Part shown: in pieces, positions 9,760 through 23,163 of the stretch
Layout of the letters: each line of letters begins with the position of its first letter
Numbering within the stretch: the stretch's first letter is position 1
NCBI RefSeq assembly: GCF_014356525.2
Contig: NC_052509.1
Span: forward strand, 36,638,001-36,702,000
Origin: Nilaparvata lugens
Lineage: Eukaryota; Arthropoda; Insecta; Hemiptera; Delphacidae
Direction of reading: 5' to 3'
DNA: 64,000 bases
Notes under the pieces: generated by a model
Told to the model about the DNA's origin: nothing
Seen by the model: only the letters and a program-made list of their open reading frames with translations
Database searches by the model: none
Translations under genes and position numbers: made by a program

Positions 9760-12500
9760 TAGAAATTGTTCGAAAAAGGTAATGTTTACTCTTTATGATG
9801 TTTGTCCAATTTTGAATGGATTAAAATGATTATGTTCTATGGAAAGTCAAATAAGAGAGTTAACCCTCCACTACCAAGTAGTATAAACGTAATTTTTCTA
9901 TTGTCCTTATACACATAATTATAATCATAATTAAACTCAGTAATTTACAGGGCTGGTAGGTATCGGTGAACCCAATTCTACAAAGAAAAATTACTCAATT
10001 ATTTGCTCTACTGCAATGACTAAAAGAAACAGATTAATTATATTGCAGGCCAAAGGAAATAATTCATTCAATCCTTGCAATTAGAAACGGTCAATGGCGG
10101 TTAAATGAACGCTGGAAATAATAATCGTAATTTCAAAGTTAATCGTGACTGTTCCGCACTAAGTGGCCGTTGAATCTCTGCTCTGAATATCTTTCCCGGG
10201 GATAAAAAGAAGTTTCACTCTAACACAGTAGGTACCTCAATAGAATGTCAATTCATTTCTTGAAACTGCTGGGGGTTTCAAGTTCTTTGAATTTCTTCAG
10301 ATGGATTTCTTCTATGCTTCAGAATGTTTTATCATTCTTGTGAACTCTGCATTGTAACATATTTTACATTGTTCACATAGACTCTGGTCTATTGGTAGTA
10401 GAGTGTTACCTCCTCCCATCATCCGCTATATTCTTCAACATCATGAAATGAAGGAAAGAATATTGTTATGTATAATGTATAACTCTTTCTTGAGTCATGA
10501 CATCAAGAAATCCAATTTTATAATGATGATTAGATTTTTCTTTATAAATGCAACTATTTATAAACTGAGCTATTACTTCATAAAGGTTACTTGAAGACTT
10601 TTATAATAATCAATTGGGAGTGGAGTGATGTAATTTTATTTATTTTAGTCAATATTCTTGTAGTGCCCACTTCACTCTGCATTTTTCAATTTGCATGAAT
10701 TCTCATTTGATTCCCATCACACTTCATCCAGGCTTTGGACAGATAAGACAAACAATACACCTCACAATAACAATACTTCACTATCACACCCTCTCTCACA
10801 CACACATTCACTTTCTCTCTTACTAGCCACTCTTAGTACAAAGTGGCAACAGTGTTGGTAGAGACGGGTGGTGGTGTCAAGAGCAAGCTTTGACCTTGAG
10901 GGACCCATTTTCGTTTGGCCAACTATAGTGCTTCCTCAAAACATAAAGAGACTTACGTTGGTGCATATGATCTGTTTTCGTAACAACATGTAAGGACTGT
11001 GAGCGCGGCCTCAGTATAGCTACGAGTTAGCCAGGTCGTATAAATACAGTGATGTGCAGTTATGTAGTTGGGCATTATATTTGATTGCATGTTTACCAGC
11101 TTGATCTTATAGTATGTATGTCATGTTTGCAATGCATTAACGTGAATAAAGACCAGTTTTTTAATAAGAGTTATCAATCTGGATGAGCTGCTTTACTACA
11201 AGATGTGTTATTAGGTGAATCATTTCTATTCTATGAAGCTACTCGTTGACCGAGCGAAGTGAGGTCTAAGATTCAAGTTGTGACACATCAAAAAATTAAT
11301 AGTCATAAAGATACATATTTTGAACGAAAACGAAAACAATTCGACAAAACCTCAAATGTCATTGTCAAATAGAAATATCGATAATTTATTATCGTTGTCA
11401 CCAGCAATATCGATTAATCAATAAATCTCCAATGAAAAAGTAGATCTCCAACTTGGGACTTACTTAAGTAGAAAACTGTAATCGAATCTATCATCCAAGT
11501 TGCATTCATTCAACTTGTGCGGTAGAAATATCTATGTTTATTGACGACTATGTATAGTCTAATCTAATAATAGATCAAAATGAGTTTCTGTGATCTTGTT
11601 CTACTATATTAAAACTTGATTGATCAACTTGATAAATTCGAATGTACAACTTGATTGACTACTATACTTTGATAATTTGGCACATTTGCTAAATGTGCCT
11701 GGAGCCATCTAGACTATAATCGAAGGTCACTAATTCGTCTCCTAGAGGTGTAAGGTAGAGAACAAGAAATCCTGGTTTCTCTTAAGTTTGAATAAGCCTC
11801 AGGCTGGAGATTTCCTGCTGTAAAATATACACATTCGCATAGTTTAAAAACAAATCAGATTCGAAGGTCACACTCATCAAATCTGTTGACTAACGGCACC
11901 TGATATGTTTATAGGATATTGAAGAGGCATGTCTTCTTTTGAGAGGAACTCACTGCAGCTGAGATTTTCAGCGGTAATAATTTTATAATTTGAATGAACA
12001 TTATGAGTTTTTGATAGAATGAAAAAATATAAGTTATCATTAGATTGGTAATCGTCTCATTCAACTTGTGAGAAATCACAGAAAAGATCAAGTTTATGAG
12101 ATGAGTTTTTGTCTATTGAGAATTGATCAATTTATAGTGAATTAAATTTTTTTCTCGTTCTGGAAAGTGAATCGTTCAATTCAAAATTTGGTGCACAACA
12201 TATTATCGTGTGATTTTTAATAGGAACATATTTGGTCTGAAGCCTGTAGTGCCTCTCTAGTAGCTGTACGAAATGGGACGATCAATAAATGAGTTTGTAT
12301 GGTTACTTGAGAACAAAATTGACGCACATTTATTCTTATCAGATCTAATATATCTAAGATCTTTCAATCACATTATTATATTGTTTGATTATGATTTATA
12401 ATTGATAATAAATCGAATAAACAAATATGCAAATATTTTTTTCACTCAAATATGTTTGTATCTTGGAAAGCACATTTCATACTCATACTAGTAGTTTAGA
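9760..12500. other. noncoding DNA with small repeat fragments
   Basis: No exon or RNA gene was recognised. 11246-11280 is an isolated copy of the TTGACCGAGCGAAGTGAGG end of the foldback family. 11861-11960 resembles 12507-12600 (see findings). Confidence 0.45.
11861..11960 (+). repeat. diverged direct duplication, unit 1
   Basis: Shares the framework AAGGTCACA, then ATCAAAT, then AACGGCACCTGAT, and a later GTCT-CTTTTG-GAG block with 12507-12600, about 645 bp downstream. The identity estimate of about 70 percent is by eye. Confidence 0.45.
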
Positions 12501-12506
12501 GACGAC

Positions 12507-12600
12507 TGGAAGGTCACACATATCAAATTTGTGGGATAACGGCACCTGATGTCTGTAGAGGAACGTCTCCTTTGGGAGTTTCAACTGTGAGTTGCTGAGG
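12507..12600 (+). repeat. diverged direct duplication, unit 2
   Basis: Second copy of the unit at 11861-11960, with the shared string AACGGCACCTGAT in the same order and orientation. Confidence 0.45.
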
Positions 12601-12783
12601 AACTAGAAGGCCATGGGCAGCTGCTGTCTAATGGGGCCCATCGATCGTAAAGTGTTGTTAATGGGGCCGTGCGATGGATGAGGCTTAGTCCTGCCTCCTG
12701 ACTCCTGTTTGAAGAAGCGGCTCTCAGGCCTACAACTTGCCAATATAATACACGTCGTCAAGACCAAAACCAACCAACGATAA

Positions 12784-13410
12784 TTGCTAGTGACTTGCTG
12801 GTGGTACCCTTTACTTATTTCTTCCCACCGTCATCTTTGCACTTCCGTTTTCTACTCCTACTTCTTCTTGCTGCTTATTCTTCTTCTCTCTTTTCTATTT
12901 TCTTGTTGTCTCTTTTTTGCAACCATTTTTTTTTCTTATTGTTATTTTTTTCGTCCAATGTTTCTTCTCATTCTATTTCCCTTATTCATGTTTTTTCTTT
13001 TTCTTGTATTAATATTGTTATCCCTTTTTTCTCTTATTATTTTCAGTATTCCAAAATTTTACTTTTTCTCCGGCCCTTATTACACCACTACTATTTCATC
13101 ATCCTCCTCAACCACTATTTTTCTCTTCGTACTGCTCCTCCTCTTCTTCATCACCTCCTTTTTGCTTTCTTCAAATCTATCTGTCTGCTGTGTTCTGTAT
13201 TCTTTTCCAGTTTCCCTATCATCTTATATCATAAATTGTCTTTCTTTTCAATTTTTTTTCGGCGTCCCCTCATAGAGTATTGTTTTCTTTCTGCTCTTTC
13301 TGTTACACTTCTTTCCTCTTCCACTTTCTCTATGTTTGTAATTCTTCTCTTTGTCCGTCAATGTTTCACATCTCATCCTATTCTCCGATATAACCACTTC
13401 AACTAACTTC
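12784..13410. repeat. polypyrimidine tract
   Basis: Over 600 bp of T/C-rich sequence (TTCTTCTTC-like). Two overlapping open frames of 163 and 203 codons exist only because stop codons are rare in T/C-rich DNA. They are highly Phe/Leu/Ser biased and overlap each other, so neither is annotated as a gene. Confidence 0.75.
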
Positions 13411-14140
13411 CTAGTTGTCTCATGATCACGTCTCAGCTACCAACATATTATCAGTAGAGGAAATGAGACAACTTGAAGAAGATGCAAAAATGAGAATTGC
13501 ATGCAGAATGATGAAAGCTACTGAATGCTGAGAAAACACATCAATTCCTATAAAGCTTACTCTCCTGTCATCAATTATGTTTGCCACCACTTCCCTTGTG
13601 TTATTAGTAGATTGGAATGGTGGAATGGAGAACCAAGAATCAGATTCAAGGCAATGTTGGGCACATGAAGGCCCGGCGTTTTCTCGTAATAACAGTAATT
13701 TGCGCAGTTTTATTAGGGCTCTGGTAACACCCATTCACAGTAATCTGCGAAAACCAAGATGGTGATGTGTGCGGTGGGCTGGTGCATAGACATGAGTGAT
13801 GTGCTGACAGGTGTGAACAGTCCATTACTGTCCTGAAGAGTGAGGTTTCAGGAGTGAAGAGTAGTGAGTGCTGATCAAGGAGCAGAAATAAAAAAAATAT
13901 GGAAAGGCGAACCTGGGGATAATAGATTAAACAAACCGAGAAACAAGAAAAACAATAATTCAGAATTCTGAGAAGATTCATTAACAAACAAATAATATGT
14001 GCTGAAAAGTTATGATATTGAACTCATATTCAGTTCATAGAGCTCACAAAGTCGAAATCCTTTACAAAGCAGACTCATAATTTGTAGGTAGTGAATAATA
14101 GACGTTTTTCAAAGCATCTGAGCAATTTGATGTAATTTTC
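13411..14140. other. noncoding DNA, nothing recognised
   Basis: Overlapping short open frames on both strands between 13426 and 13987 show no domain, and none is flanked by convincing splice sites. Confidence 0.35.
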
Positions 14141-14350
14141 ATGTTGTTGCACTTATACTTTCTATTTTTCCCCTCCTCATCGGTCATTCTCGTCCCATCA
14201 TCTTCATCCCCTCCTCCTCCTCATCCTACTCTCCTCCTCTCCATTCTCCTTATCATCCTTTCCCTCTTCTTCTTCTCCTCTTTTTTCTTCTTCCACTCCA
14301 TCCACCGCCTGCACATCTCATTATTTCTATTCTTCTTCTTATATAATAGT
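14141..14350. repeat. polypyrimidine tract
   Basis: T/C-rich sequence with CCTCCTCCT runs, like that at 12784-13410. The minus-strand reading is a Lys/Arg/Glu-rich artefact. Confidence 0.7.
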
Positions 14351-14779
14351 TTATTGGAAAATAGTGTACGTTTAAATGTTTTCTCTCTCTGTATCATTGG
14401 TGATTGTATCATGGTGGACTTCATTTGTAAATTATAATATTTTGTGGTTGTAGATAATGCGCACAGTCATTGTATATCAAATGTAGATAATAAAATACAG
14501 TACTATGTACTATGTATTTTGTGGCAGAGTATAGTAGCTACAAAGATCGAACTATATATTATCAACTATTATAACACCGGCGATTCAACAAATATTAAAT
14601 TTATAGTCACCATCACTTCAGTTATTTGTGCGCATGATCAAACAGTCACTTATTATTCTGGGGTAGAAGGAGGGAGTGAAACTAGAAATAAGTGCAAGTC
14701 CACTCCACACGTGTGAGTGAGGACTATTCAGAAGCAGCAATAGATGTTTATAGAGGAGACTACATTTTCTCGGGTAAGC

Positions 14780-15235
14780 CTCGTTAAACGTGTTTTTACT
14801 GGCCGGCGTTGAATGGCTGCAGAAGCTGCCATCCCGCAGCCCCGGGGCATTTCCGTTTATCGCCATATCTGAATTATTCCAGAAGCGGCGACGTTAGCGC
14901 ACTCTGATGGTGGCTTCTGGAACTTTGGTGGAAGGGTTTAGATGCCGCTGTACTCTTATCCAGATAGCAAGCAATCAACTATAGAAATACTACACAGATA
15001 CAGCAACGATGTATAGAGAGATCCGGCAGATTTTATTCAATTAGACAGACCGACTCCTCATTCATTGATGATATTTAATTATAACTTCTTGGTCCCTTGT
15101 CGGTCGTTCATGTTTTCATTTCCGCTTCCGGTTTATTTTTCTAGAGCGGTGCGGCGGCCGAAACTCTTAATTGACGCTCTTGGGGTGCCCCCTTCCCCAC
15201 TCCTACCCCACAGCCCGTGTTATCTTTTCCAACTA
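14780..15235. other. two GC-richer single-copy blocks
   Basis: 14790-14960 and about 15095-15225 are more GC-rich and less repetitive than their surroundings (for example CCCGCAGCCCCGGGGCATTT, GAGCGGTGCGGCGGCCG). No open frame with splice sites was found. They could be regulatory DNA or untranslated exon, but nothing in the sequence decides this. Confidence 0.3.
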
Positions 15236-15757
15236 ATGATTGCAATGTGAGTTTTCGGATTCTTTGATAATGTACGAAACTCGTGTTATCTTATTACTAT
15301 TTATATTTTTATAGATAAAAGTTCTTGAACTTTTTCTCTGATCACGTTCTTGTTGGTTTTGGTTTATTCATTTCTGATTTGGTAGATGAATTAGCATCAT
15401 TCCTGGCAAATGTCATAATACTCTCAAGCATTTTCTTGAATTAATTATGATCATCAAGAGAAACTAGCTATGAACAGAGGTTCAAGCAAAGTGTGATCCG
15501 GATTCTCATTACATTTGGGATATTTGTTCGTTCCAGATCACTGTGAATGTTAGTTGCTATCACATTATAGCATTATAAAAAGTATTTTTCAGCTTTCAAG
15601 CTCAAACTAAGCTTGAACAGTACATAAAATTCTTGAGATACAATCATAGAATAAACAATTCATACCAGATTGTTTATCTATTATACAGTACATCCTAATA
15701 TTATTGACCGAACGAAGTGAGGTCTAAGATTCAAGTCCACGGTTTGGCATTTCTCTC

Positions 15758-16462
15758 AATGTTTAAATGTTCAAATGTTCAAATGTTTAAATGTTTAAAT
15801 GTTCAAATGTTTAAATGTTTAAATGCTTAAATGTTTAAATGTTTAAATTCTTAAATGTTTAATAATGTTCAAATGTTTAAATGTTTAAATGTTTAAATGT
15901 TTAAATGTTTAAATGTTTAAATGTTTAAATTTTAAATGTTTAATGTTTAAATGTTTAAATGTTTAAATGTTTAAATGTTTAAATGTTTAAATGTTTAAAT
16001 GTTTAAATGTTTAAATGTTTAAATGTTAAATGTTTAAATGTTTAATGTTTAAATGTTTAAATGTTTAATGTTTAAATGTTTAAATGTTTAAATGTTTAAA
16101 TGTTTAAATGTTTAAATGTTTAAATGTTTAAATGTAAATGTTTAAATGTTTAAATTTTAAATGTTTAAATGTTTAAATGTTTAAATGTTTAAATGTTTAA
16201 ATGTTTAAATGTTTAAATGTTTAAATGTTTAAATGTTTAAATGTTTAAATGTTTAATGTTTAAATGTTTATGTTTAAATGTTTAAATGTTTAAATGTTTA
16301 AATGTTTAAATGTTTAAATGTTTAAATGTTTAAATGTTTAAATGTTTAAATGTTTAAATGTTTAAATGTTTAAATGTTTAAATGTTTAAATGTTTAAATG
16401 TTTAAATGTTTAAATGTTTAAATGTTTAAATGTTTAAATGTTTAAATGTTTAAATGTTTATA
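15758..16462. repeat. octamer array (TTTAAATG)n
   Basis: About 700 bp, roughly 85 units of TTTAAATG with occasional 6- or 7-base and variant units (TTCAAATG, TTAATG). Each unit junction forms the palindrome CATTTAAATG. In the related element at 3047 the same position holds only a handful of units, so the array is a local expansion. Confidence 0.92.
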
Positions 16463-16770
16463 TGTTTGTATGTTGCACATTTACAGCGAAACGCGGTAAT
16501 AGATTTTCATGAAATTTGACAGGTATGTTCCTTTTTAAATTGCGCGTCGACGTATATACAAGGTTTTTGGAAATCTTGCATTTCAATGATAATATAAAAG
16601 GGAAAAGGAGCCTCCTTCATACACCAATATTAGAGTAAAAATCAGACTATAGAATTATTCATCATAAATCAGCTGTCAAGTGATTAGACAGATGTGTGGA
16701 GAAGCCAGCCCATTACTGTATTTGTATAATGTCTATAGTTTCAATCAAAGACATTAAAGAGGTATGCATC

Positions 16771-16964
16771 TTTAAGCTCGGTTTACACCAAAGTTATTAA
16801 CAAAACGGTTATAAGTTAATCCTTATGGATTCTATTAGATTGAATGGAAGTTAACAAACACGTATGCTTATCATGTGTATGATAAGTTATGTTCAATCTA
16901 ATATAATCTATAAGGATTGAGTTATGAACTTTTTTCATTAAATTTGGTCTAATCGCAGCTTTAA
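16771..16964. mobile_element. long-TIR MITE nested in the foldback element
   Basis: The left arm (GCTCGGTTTACACCAAAG... ATCCTTATGGATTCTATTAG) and the inverted right arm (AGCTGCGATTAGACCAAA... ATCCTTATAGATTATATTAG) match over about 70 bp, separated by a short centre that also folds (CTTATCATGTGTATGATAAG). TTAA lies at both boundaries and could be the target duplication, but the ends are AT-rich and the assignment is tentative. Noncoding. Confidence 0.72.
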
Positions 16965-17302
16965 GGTCTTTGGTTTCAATATTTTGTTTTGCAGTCATGG
17001 TATTATTATGCGTGCCCATCTGTATCAATATTCTCACATTCGAAAAAACTAATTTAATAGGTGAATGAAATTAGACAAATGAACTAAATAATGCTGGAGA
17101 AATTATAATATTTTTGATTCTAAAAAAAATAATTTTCATCAGATAGAAAGATCATCACGGAACTGGATGAATTATATCATATGGAATACAAATTCAAACG
17201 TGAATTGAGTTTGTTAACATTTAAAACAGTTGACATCAGGTACTTGTGGATGAGAATACTGCGTGAGGTCTACTGTTCACAGAGCTACTAGTTCAAATGT
17301 TT

Positions 17303-20300
17303 ATTTCCAATCGTATAGGTCATTCGGGGCAAATTCTACATTTCATAATTGATTGTCTTTTCTTCCGCTATCTCCTTGGAATCAATAAGCTTCTCTTTCA
17401 GGATGATATAGAGCACTCTTCGAGAAAAAATTTTACGATAACGACTTTTGTGGAATGGAAGTTGCATCATAACTTAGAATGATACTTGGCGATCTGTCTA
17501 TTCGTGCATAATTTTCAATTATCAGGCGATAATAGAGGATAGAGCCGACATGTAGAACTAACCCACTTATTTATTATGCATCAAGATGTAAGTTTTGCTT
17601 TTTCCACCTTTCTAATTCGAGGATAATAGTGTCAAAAGCAATCCGAATCCGGGGAGGCTTATCGTAAAATCACAAAAATGATAATTGAATGCGTGAGCAT
17701 CAGATTGATGTTGGCGAAAATAAGAGGGTAGATTTTGTTAGGAGAAGAGAAAGAAGATTTGCTTCTTCCAAAACAACTAGATGTTATTTATTACTGTGGA
17801 GATACCTGACTGGTTTTTTGGGAATGTATCGCTGTTGAAGTGGAATAGGCGGATCGGAGATCTATTCCAAGATCGAGATACAACCAAAATGAACAATTGA
17901 TCGATTAAATTGCTTCCTGTGTTTGATGATGAAGAATTTTGTATGAGGAAGGAGATCGATTATCAGGATCTTTTTAGTTGGAGGAACTAATTCGTTTACG
18001 AAACTAGTATATACTAGGGCCTTTTACTACTACTACTACTACCACCACTACTACTACTACTACTAACTATAACTTCTATGGCTTTCGATAGACTAAACTA
18101 TAAACAAAGGATATAATGTAATCAAATAAAATTGGTTCTGTAGAGAAATGAATCCGAATATTTTATTTTATAGTATTCATGATGAAACGAAATATTTTAG
18201 TTCTATTGCTCTGTAGGCCCTAATATTTATTCTTCCAGTCTATCGATGACTCAGCTAGTTTGTAATGTTTGGAATCACAGACTAAACTGAGCCGTCTCTT
18301 TTTCTGATATGTCTGCTACACAAAAGTGTTGGATATCTGAGATTTTTTGAATTTTGGGGTACGCGTCTCCCTTGTCTCCTATGGTGGAGACTCCCATGAT
18401 CAAGATGGAAATTGCTCTCCAACATTTTTCTTCCGTTTATAATTTTTCATGAAAACTTCAAATTCTCATTCCCATATACGTTCTTCTCCGTCTCCTCCTG
18501 AAACAGAAGTTATAATTGAGCTATGATTAAAGCTTTTTGAATAACTAATCTATTTGAAAATGTTCAATTCTGCCCACTCACGATGAGTTCACAGAGAAAA
18601 CGTGAGAGAGATCCTGAGAGAACATGAAGATCTGAGAGTCAAGTGTGCCGAAATGACACTGGCGAGAAGGTGAGAAAATCGTTGGTGCGAAGTGGTCATG
18701 TGGAATAACGGCACAATCGGCGTCTTTCTTATTCGCTAATCACGAGAGGAAATCAACAGGCTGGCCAAATACCCTGGTCACGACTAATCTATGCGATCGG
18801 GATGCTAAAGCACGCACACTGTCCGTCAGATTAGCCTTTTATCTCGTGCATCATCGTGTACTTCTTCACCGCTGATGACCTTTCACTGACGCTCCTCACT
18901 TCTCAGCCACGGAAACATCACCTACCTCACAAACAAACATTGCTACATTTGAATGTTTACATTCCAACAAGGCTAGGACAAATATCAACTGAGCTAATCC
19001 TTCTGGATTTTTGGAAAGGGCTCAAGAAAACGCGATTCAGTGATAAAGATTTGTAGATTCAATTCAATCGGGGGTTCTGTTATACGATAGTATAGATGTA
19101 TTCCAAAATGAAAACATCATGAAGGATGTGCTAACACTGGATATATTCCATAAATAGAGATGAAATACGTTATTATTAGAATAGAAGTCTCGAATTTGTT
19201 TTAGATCGTGATATACTAATGATTCCTTTCAGATTTCCAGACCTGATACTGGCACTCAAGTAATATATTGAGATCTCTTGAAAGTTTTGATTCTTTCTAA
19301 ATGTTTTGACGCTCTCATTAATCTTTTTCAATTGTTTTTTTTTAGGAGAAAATGCGACCTGCGGTCGGAAGTTGACACCAAAGAGCCGAAAGACCTCACT
19401 GCAGGTCGGGCTGTCCTCCTATCGACTGCTCAGATAAAAATGAGGTAACCATTTTTCAAAATGAATTACCTATTTTGAAGATATTCCAACATAACTTCTC
19501 CCTTTTGCAGCTCCTGTTTCAATTTTTATTTTTCTCATGAATTTTACGATTCTGCTCAGCTATAAATAAATAGATGTCAAATTGAGGGCAGTTATCTCTT
19601 CTTTGATTGTTTTCTTTGTGTTCTTATTTATTTCAGAATTTTTTTCATTTTTAGCATCTCCTCCACATTATCAATATCAAGAGCCGTTCTCAATTCCTAT
19701 TGTAGTTATATTGATCTTTATAATTGTAAACAATTTCTTTTATCGCAAACTACGTAGTAAGGTACCGAGGTTGCTATCAAAATCAGGTTGCTATCAGTTT
19801 GGCCTTAAACTATAACTATATAGCTGGGAAGGTAATAGCGTTGTACTTATCTCTTCATAGGCTGCTCAACCTTTACCGACCCCTTCCAACACTTCGTAAT
19901 TCTAGTAGATTCTCTGCATTGGCTTTGATTCTAACCTAAAAGTCTTCACAGCAATGTTCACTGAAACGTCACTCGAACAACAGTTGTTCCAACTGTTCCT
20001 GTGAGTTACAAACATTAGCCTGCTTATTCGTTTCACTTTTAATACTAAAACAAACTGAGGAACACATTTATACAGCGGTCTCAAGCACAACCGTCATGTT
20101 TGAACTTTCCAACTCAACTCTCAGGTAGGTGAAACTATATTCAACTAATCTAAGTTACATTCATGAAAAGTTGCAATTCTTTAAAGGCTCTTACACGTGA
20201 ATTAGACATGAATAAGGATTTCGAGGTTGAGCTATATGACATTTCCTATTTGTTGATGAGAAAAATATAAAACGTTATACAAGAAATCCAATATTGTATG

Positions 20301-20378
20301 CATGTATTCATGCAAAAATCTCTTAAAAACGCACATGATATCACACAGCATACAACTTCTGAACTCAACCGAACTATA
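17303..20378. other. noncoding DNA, nothing recognised
   Basis: A (TAC)n microsatellite lies at about 18025-18065. A GC-richer single-copy block lies near 18640-18850. No domain-bearing frame was seen. Confidence 0.4.
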
Positions 20379-20540
20379 TCTATATAAATAAAAATCGAGC
20401 CTCAAATTTTGACATTCAATAACTTTTTTATGTGTGCACCGAATTTGATGATTTTTTTAGTTCTGTACGTTATGTTCAGGACAAGGTTCATGACATATCA
20501 AATTTGATATTGGAGCACCGGGCTTCGCTCTTTATTTTTT
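20379..20540 (+). mobile_element. Helitron 5'-end fragment
   Basis: Begins TCTATATAAATAAAAATCG after A, matching the 5' end type of the complete element at 23971. The following CACCGAATTTGATGATTTTT and a late GGGCTTCGCTC motif fit this class. No CTAG 3' terminus follows, so the right part is lost or replaced. Confidence 0.55.
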
Positions 20541-20609
20541 TTTATTGATAAACAGAACACAATTCTCTAAAATGATCGTGTTTAGAATGAACGTCAGCTT
20601 ATGAATTCT

Positions 20610-20985
20610 GGGGATCCGATATTTTTATTTTCCACAGAATCGTTGCTCACTTTCTACCATCCACAGACGACGAAAGTCTCAGCTGTTCCAGCCAAGGATG
20701 AATTATTATCATTTCAATGTCGTTTAGCGAGTTTTCCCAAGGATGAGACCTAGTGCAATCGAATTTTTATATCATAAACGTACTATGTTCCAAATTTCGT
20801 GAAAATCATTAGAGCCGTTTTCGAGATCCGTTGAACATAAATAACCAGATATAAAATAGATGTACAGAAATTGCTTGCTTAATATAATTGGAATATCGGG
20901 GGACCGAGCTTTGCTCTGGAGTTTAAAAGCATAGATAACTCGTAACGAAAGATTGAATTTATAGTTTTTATTCATTTTCTCAGTT
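20610..20985 (+). repeat. dispersed repeat R, copy 1
   Basis: Shares with 22640-23095, in the same order, a CAGCTGTT block, a CAATCGAAT..TATATCATAA block, the AGAGCCGTTTTCG motif, the ACAGAAATTGCT motif, and a GACCGAGCTT-GCTCT motif. Noncoding. Confidence 0.65.
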
Positions 20986-22639
20986 GTACAATTATTTTTT
21001 CCTACAGATACCTTGAAAAGTGGCCATTCCGGCACTGATTACAAAGTATTACTTTGCGTACTCCAGATTTGCAACATGGCAACACAAAATAGTTAGTGGG
21101 TTATATGGATGAATGGTACGCGAAAGCCAAAATTAAGTTGGTTAGAATGACTGTGTTCGGATGAGAATCACTTCAATGGCTACATTTTATGATGAAATCT
21201 CATTCTAGAAATCCAAAATAAGAATAATGTTCATGTAAATCATAATTTAATAATTACTTCTCATCATTTAATAATTAATAATGTTTCTTTTCTATTGATA
21301 ATTATTATTGCAACTGCAAACAATGAGAAATGTACTCTAGCAAATACACATTATGAAATTTGAATTTTGAGGTTATATAATTACCGTTCATTGATATCCA
21401 TGTGAATAAAAAAAACTACAATCAAAATTCTCTGGTGTCCATGTTATTTTTAGGATACTTTGAGCATTTTTTCGTAATTTGAGACCGTAAATCTAATATA
21501 ATTTCTGGAAATTGTTTTTAGATAGGTAGGTGGAAAGATGGAACGAACGTAGTTACGATTTTTTCCGCTAGGTCGCGCGCCTGTCGGTTCTCCATACTTC
21601 CATCATTCAAATCAACCATTGGCGCGTATTTTGAATGCAAATTTGTTGTTTCTCATTTGATTTTCGTAATAATTTGTGTAAAAAATGGATGTGGATAGTG
21701 TTGAATGTGATTGTGGAAGTGAGACACAATAGTAGGCAGCAGCGGTAGCTCATAAAATTGACTCATAATTGAAGAAAAAAAATTAACATATAAGAAAGAA
21801 GAATATTCGAATTCCACTTTTACTCTCCGAAAAAGCTAAGTTAGAAAACCCTGTAAATACTAGATTTAAAGCGAAATGAGTAAAACTATATCATTTCATA
21901 CCTATGTAGGAAGGAATTATTTTTCAACATCAATCATATTATTTTGTTATTATAATCTTCATTATAGTACTAATTTATGATTTTTTGTAGATGGGATAAA
22001 AATAATTGACTCCTGGATAACTCTGAAATATCACGTCTATTGTAATTTCAATTAACTTCTGAACATTTATGTGTGCAATGATTGCAATTCTTCATAATAA
22101 GCAATTCAAGTGCCACAATATAACGCTCAAAAAAAATTGATGAATTATGAGACATTTTTACCTTCAATTACCTATTTTTTACATTCAATGGTAACTGTAG
22201 GAAAATTCAATGTGAAATACGTGCGCAAAGTTCCTCTACTGCACTCAAGAAACCATTCCAGACCAGTAAACGTTTCTTTCGGTGCAGCAAACTGTCACTT
22301 TGCGCACTAGTTGCATAAATAACTATTACAGTTATTTGAGGAGGCACAACAGACTTATGCCCAAAACTGTCCCTTTTCAAATTTATATTACAGTCAAAAT
22401 CAAAATCTAGGTTAAGCTACTATCACTCATCAAAATAACAATTTATTCACACTTCAAAAAACAAACACATCATCAATTATTACAAATAGATATACTATGA
22501 ATTCGATTTAGAATGAGATACTATGTTTGCTACAATTTTTTTTATGTACCACTAACAGCATCTAGTTACTATTTTGGACTTTCTGAAGTGAACATGTTTT
22601 CTAAAAAAAAAGAAATAAACGAAAATAAGTTTCTCTTGC
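20986..22639. other. noncoding DNA, nothing recognised
   Basis: AT-rich. A relative of the 9705 hairpin loop lies at about 22340-22375. A short GC-richer block lies at about 21535-21630. Confidence 0.4.
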
Positions 22640-23095
22640 TGAATTTTTCTTCTCGTCAGATCAGCTGGATGATTCCACACACAAGCACTCGGTCACTCTC
22701 TTCCATTACGGTATCTATAGACGACAAAATTTCCAGCTGTTTTTCCAAGGACGTATTAATCCTTTTAGTGTCCTTCAGTGAGTAATCCAAGGGTTGATAC
22801 CTAGAGCAATCGAATCTTCATATCATAATCCTAATTTGTTCCAAATTTAAGTGAAAATCGTTAGAGCCGTTTTCGTGATCCGTTTTTATTTTCAATTTTT
22901 TTTCAATATTTTAACATAAATATATACCCATACAACCATATGATCACATAACCAGATAGCCAGGTAACCAGATAACCACATAACTATATAAATATATCTA
23001 TACAGAAATTGCTGAATCAATATAATAGGATATCGAGGACCGAGCTTCGCTCTAGAGTACAAAAGCATAAACAATTTATCACGAAAGAAGAAATT
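22640..23095 (+). repeat. dispersed repeat R, copy 2
   Basis: Second copy of the repeat at 20610-20985, about 2 kb downstream in the same orientation. It is expanded by AT-rich sequence with ACCAGATA-type repeats near 22955. Confidence 0.65.
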
Positions 23096-23163
23096 ATAAT
23101 AGTATATATAGTTAATATAGAAATGTTTATGAGATTAATTTCCAGAGGAAAATTTCCCTCACA

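Larger units (their letters stand above)
15704..17302. mobile_element. foldback-family element, second copy, right arm missing
   Basis: Starts TTGACCGAACGAAGTGAGG like the copy at 3047. It runs through an octamer array (15758-16462), the CATTTACAGCGAAACGC block (about 16477) and the CAGACTATAGAATTATTCAT block (about 16641), into the core. The core is interrupted between about 16747 and 17236, then resumes (CAGGTACTTGTGGATGAG, at about 17238) and stops near 17302 without a right terminal repeat. It is noncoding. Confidence 0.7.

Noticed and set aside
12784..13406. Overlapping plus-strand frames of 163 and 203 codons that look like multi-span membrane proteins
   Set aside because: Both frames are open in the same T/C-rich DNA; hydrophobicity comes from TTT/CTT/TCT codons, so this is low-complexity sequence.
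15758..16462. Regular short repeats that could suggest a CRISPR-like or telomeric array
   Set aside because: Units are 8 bp with no unique spacers, and the array is embedded in a transposable element; it is a simple satellite.
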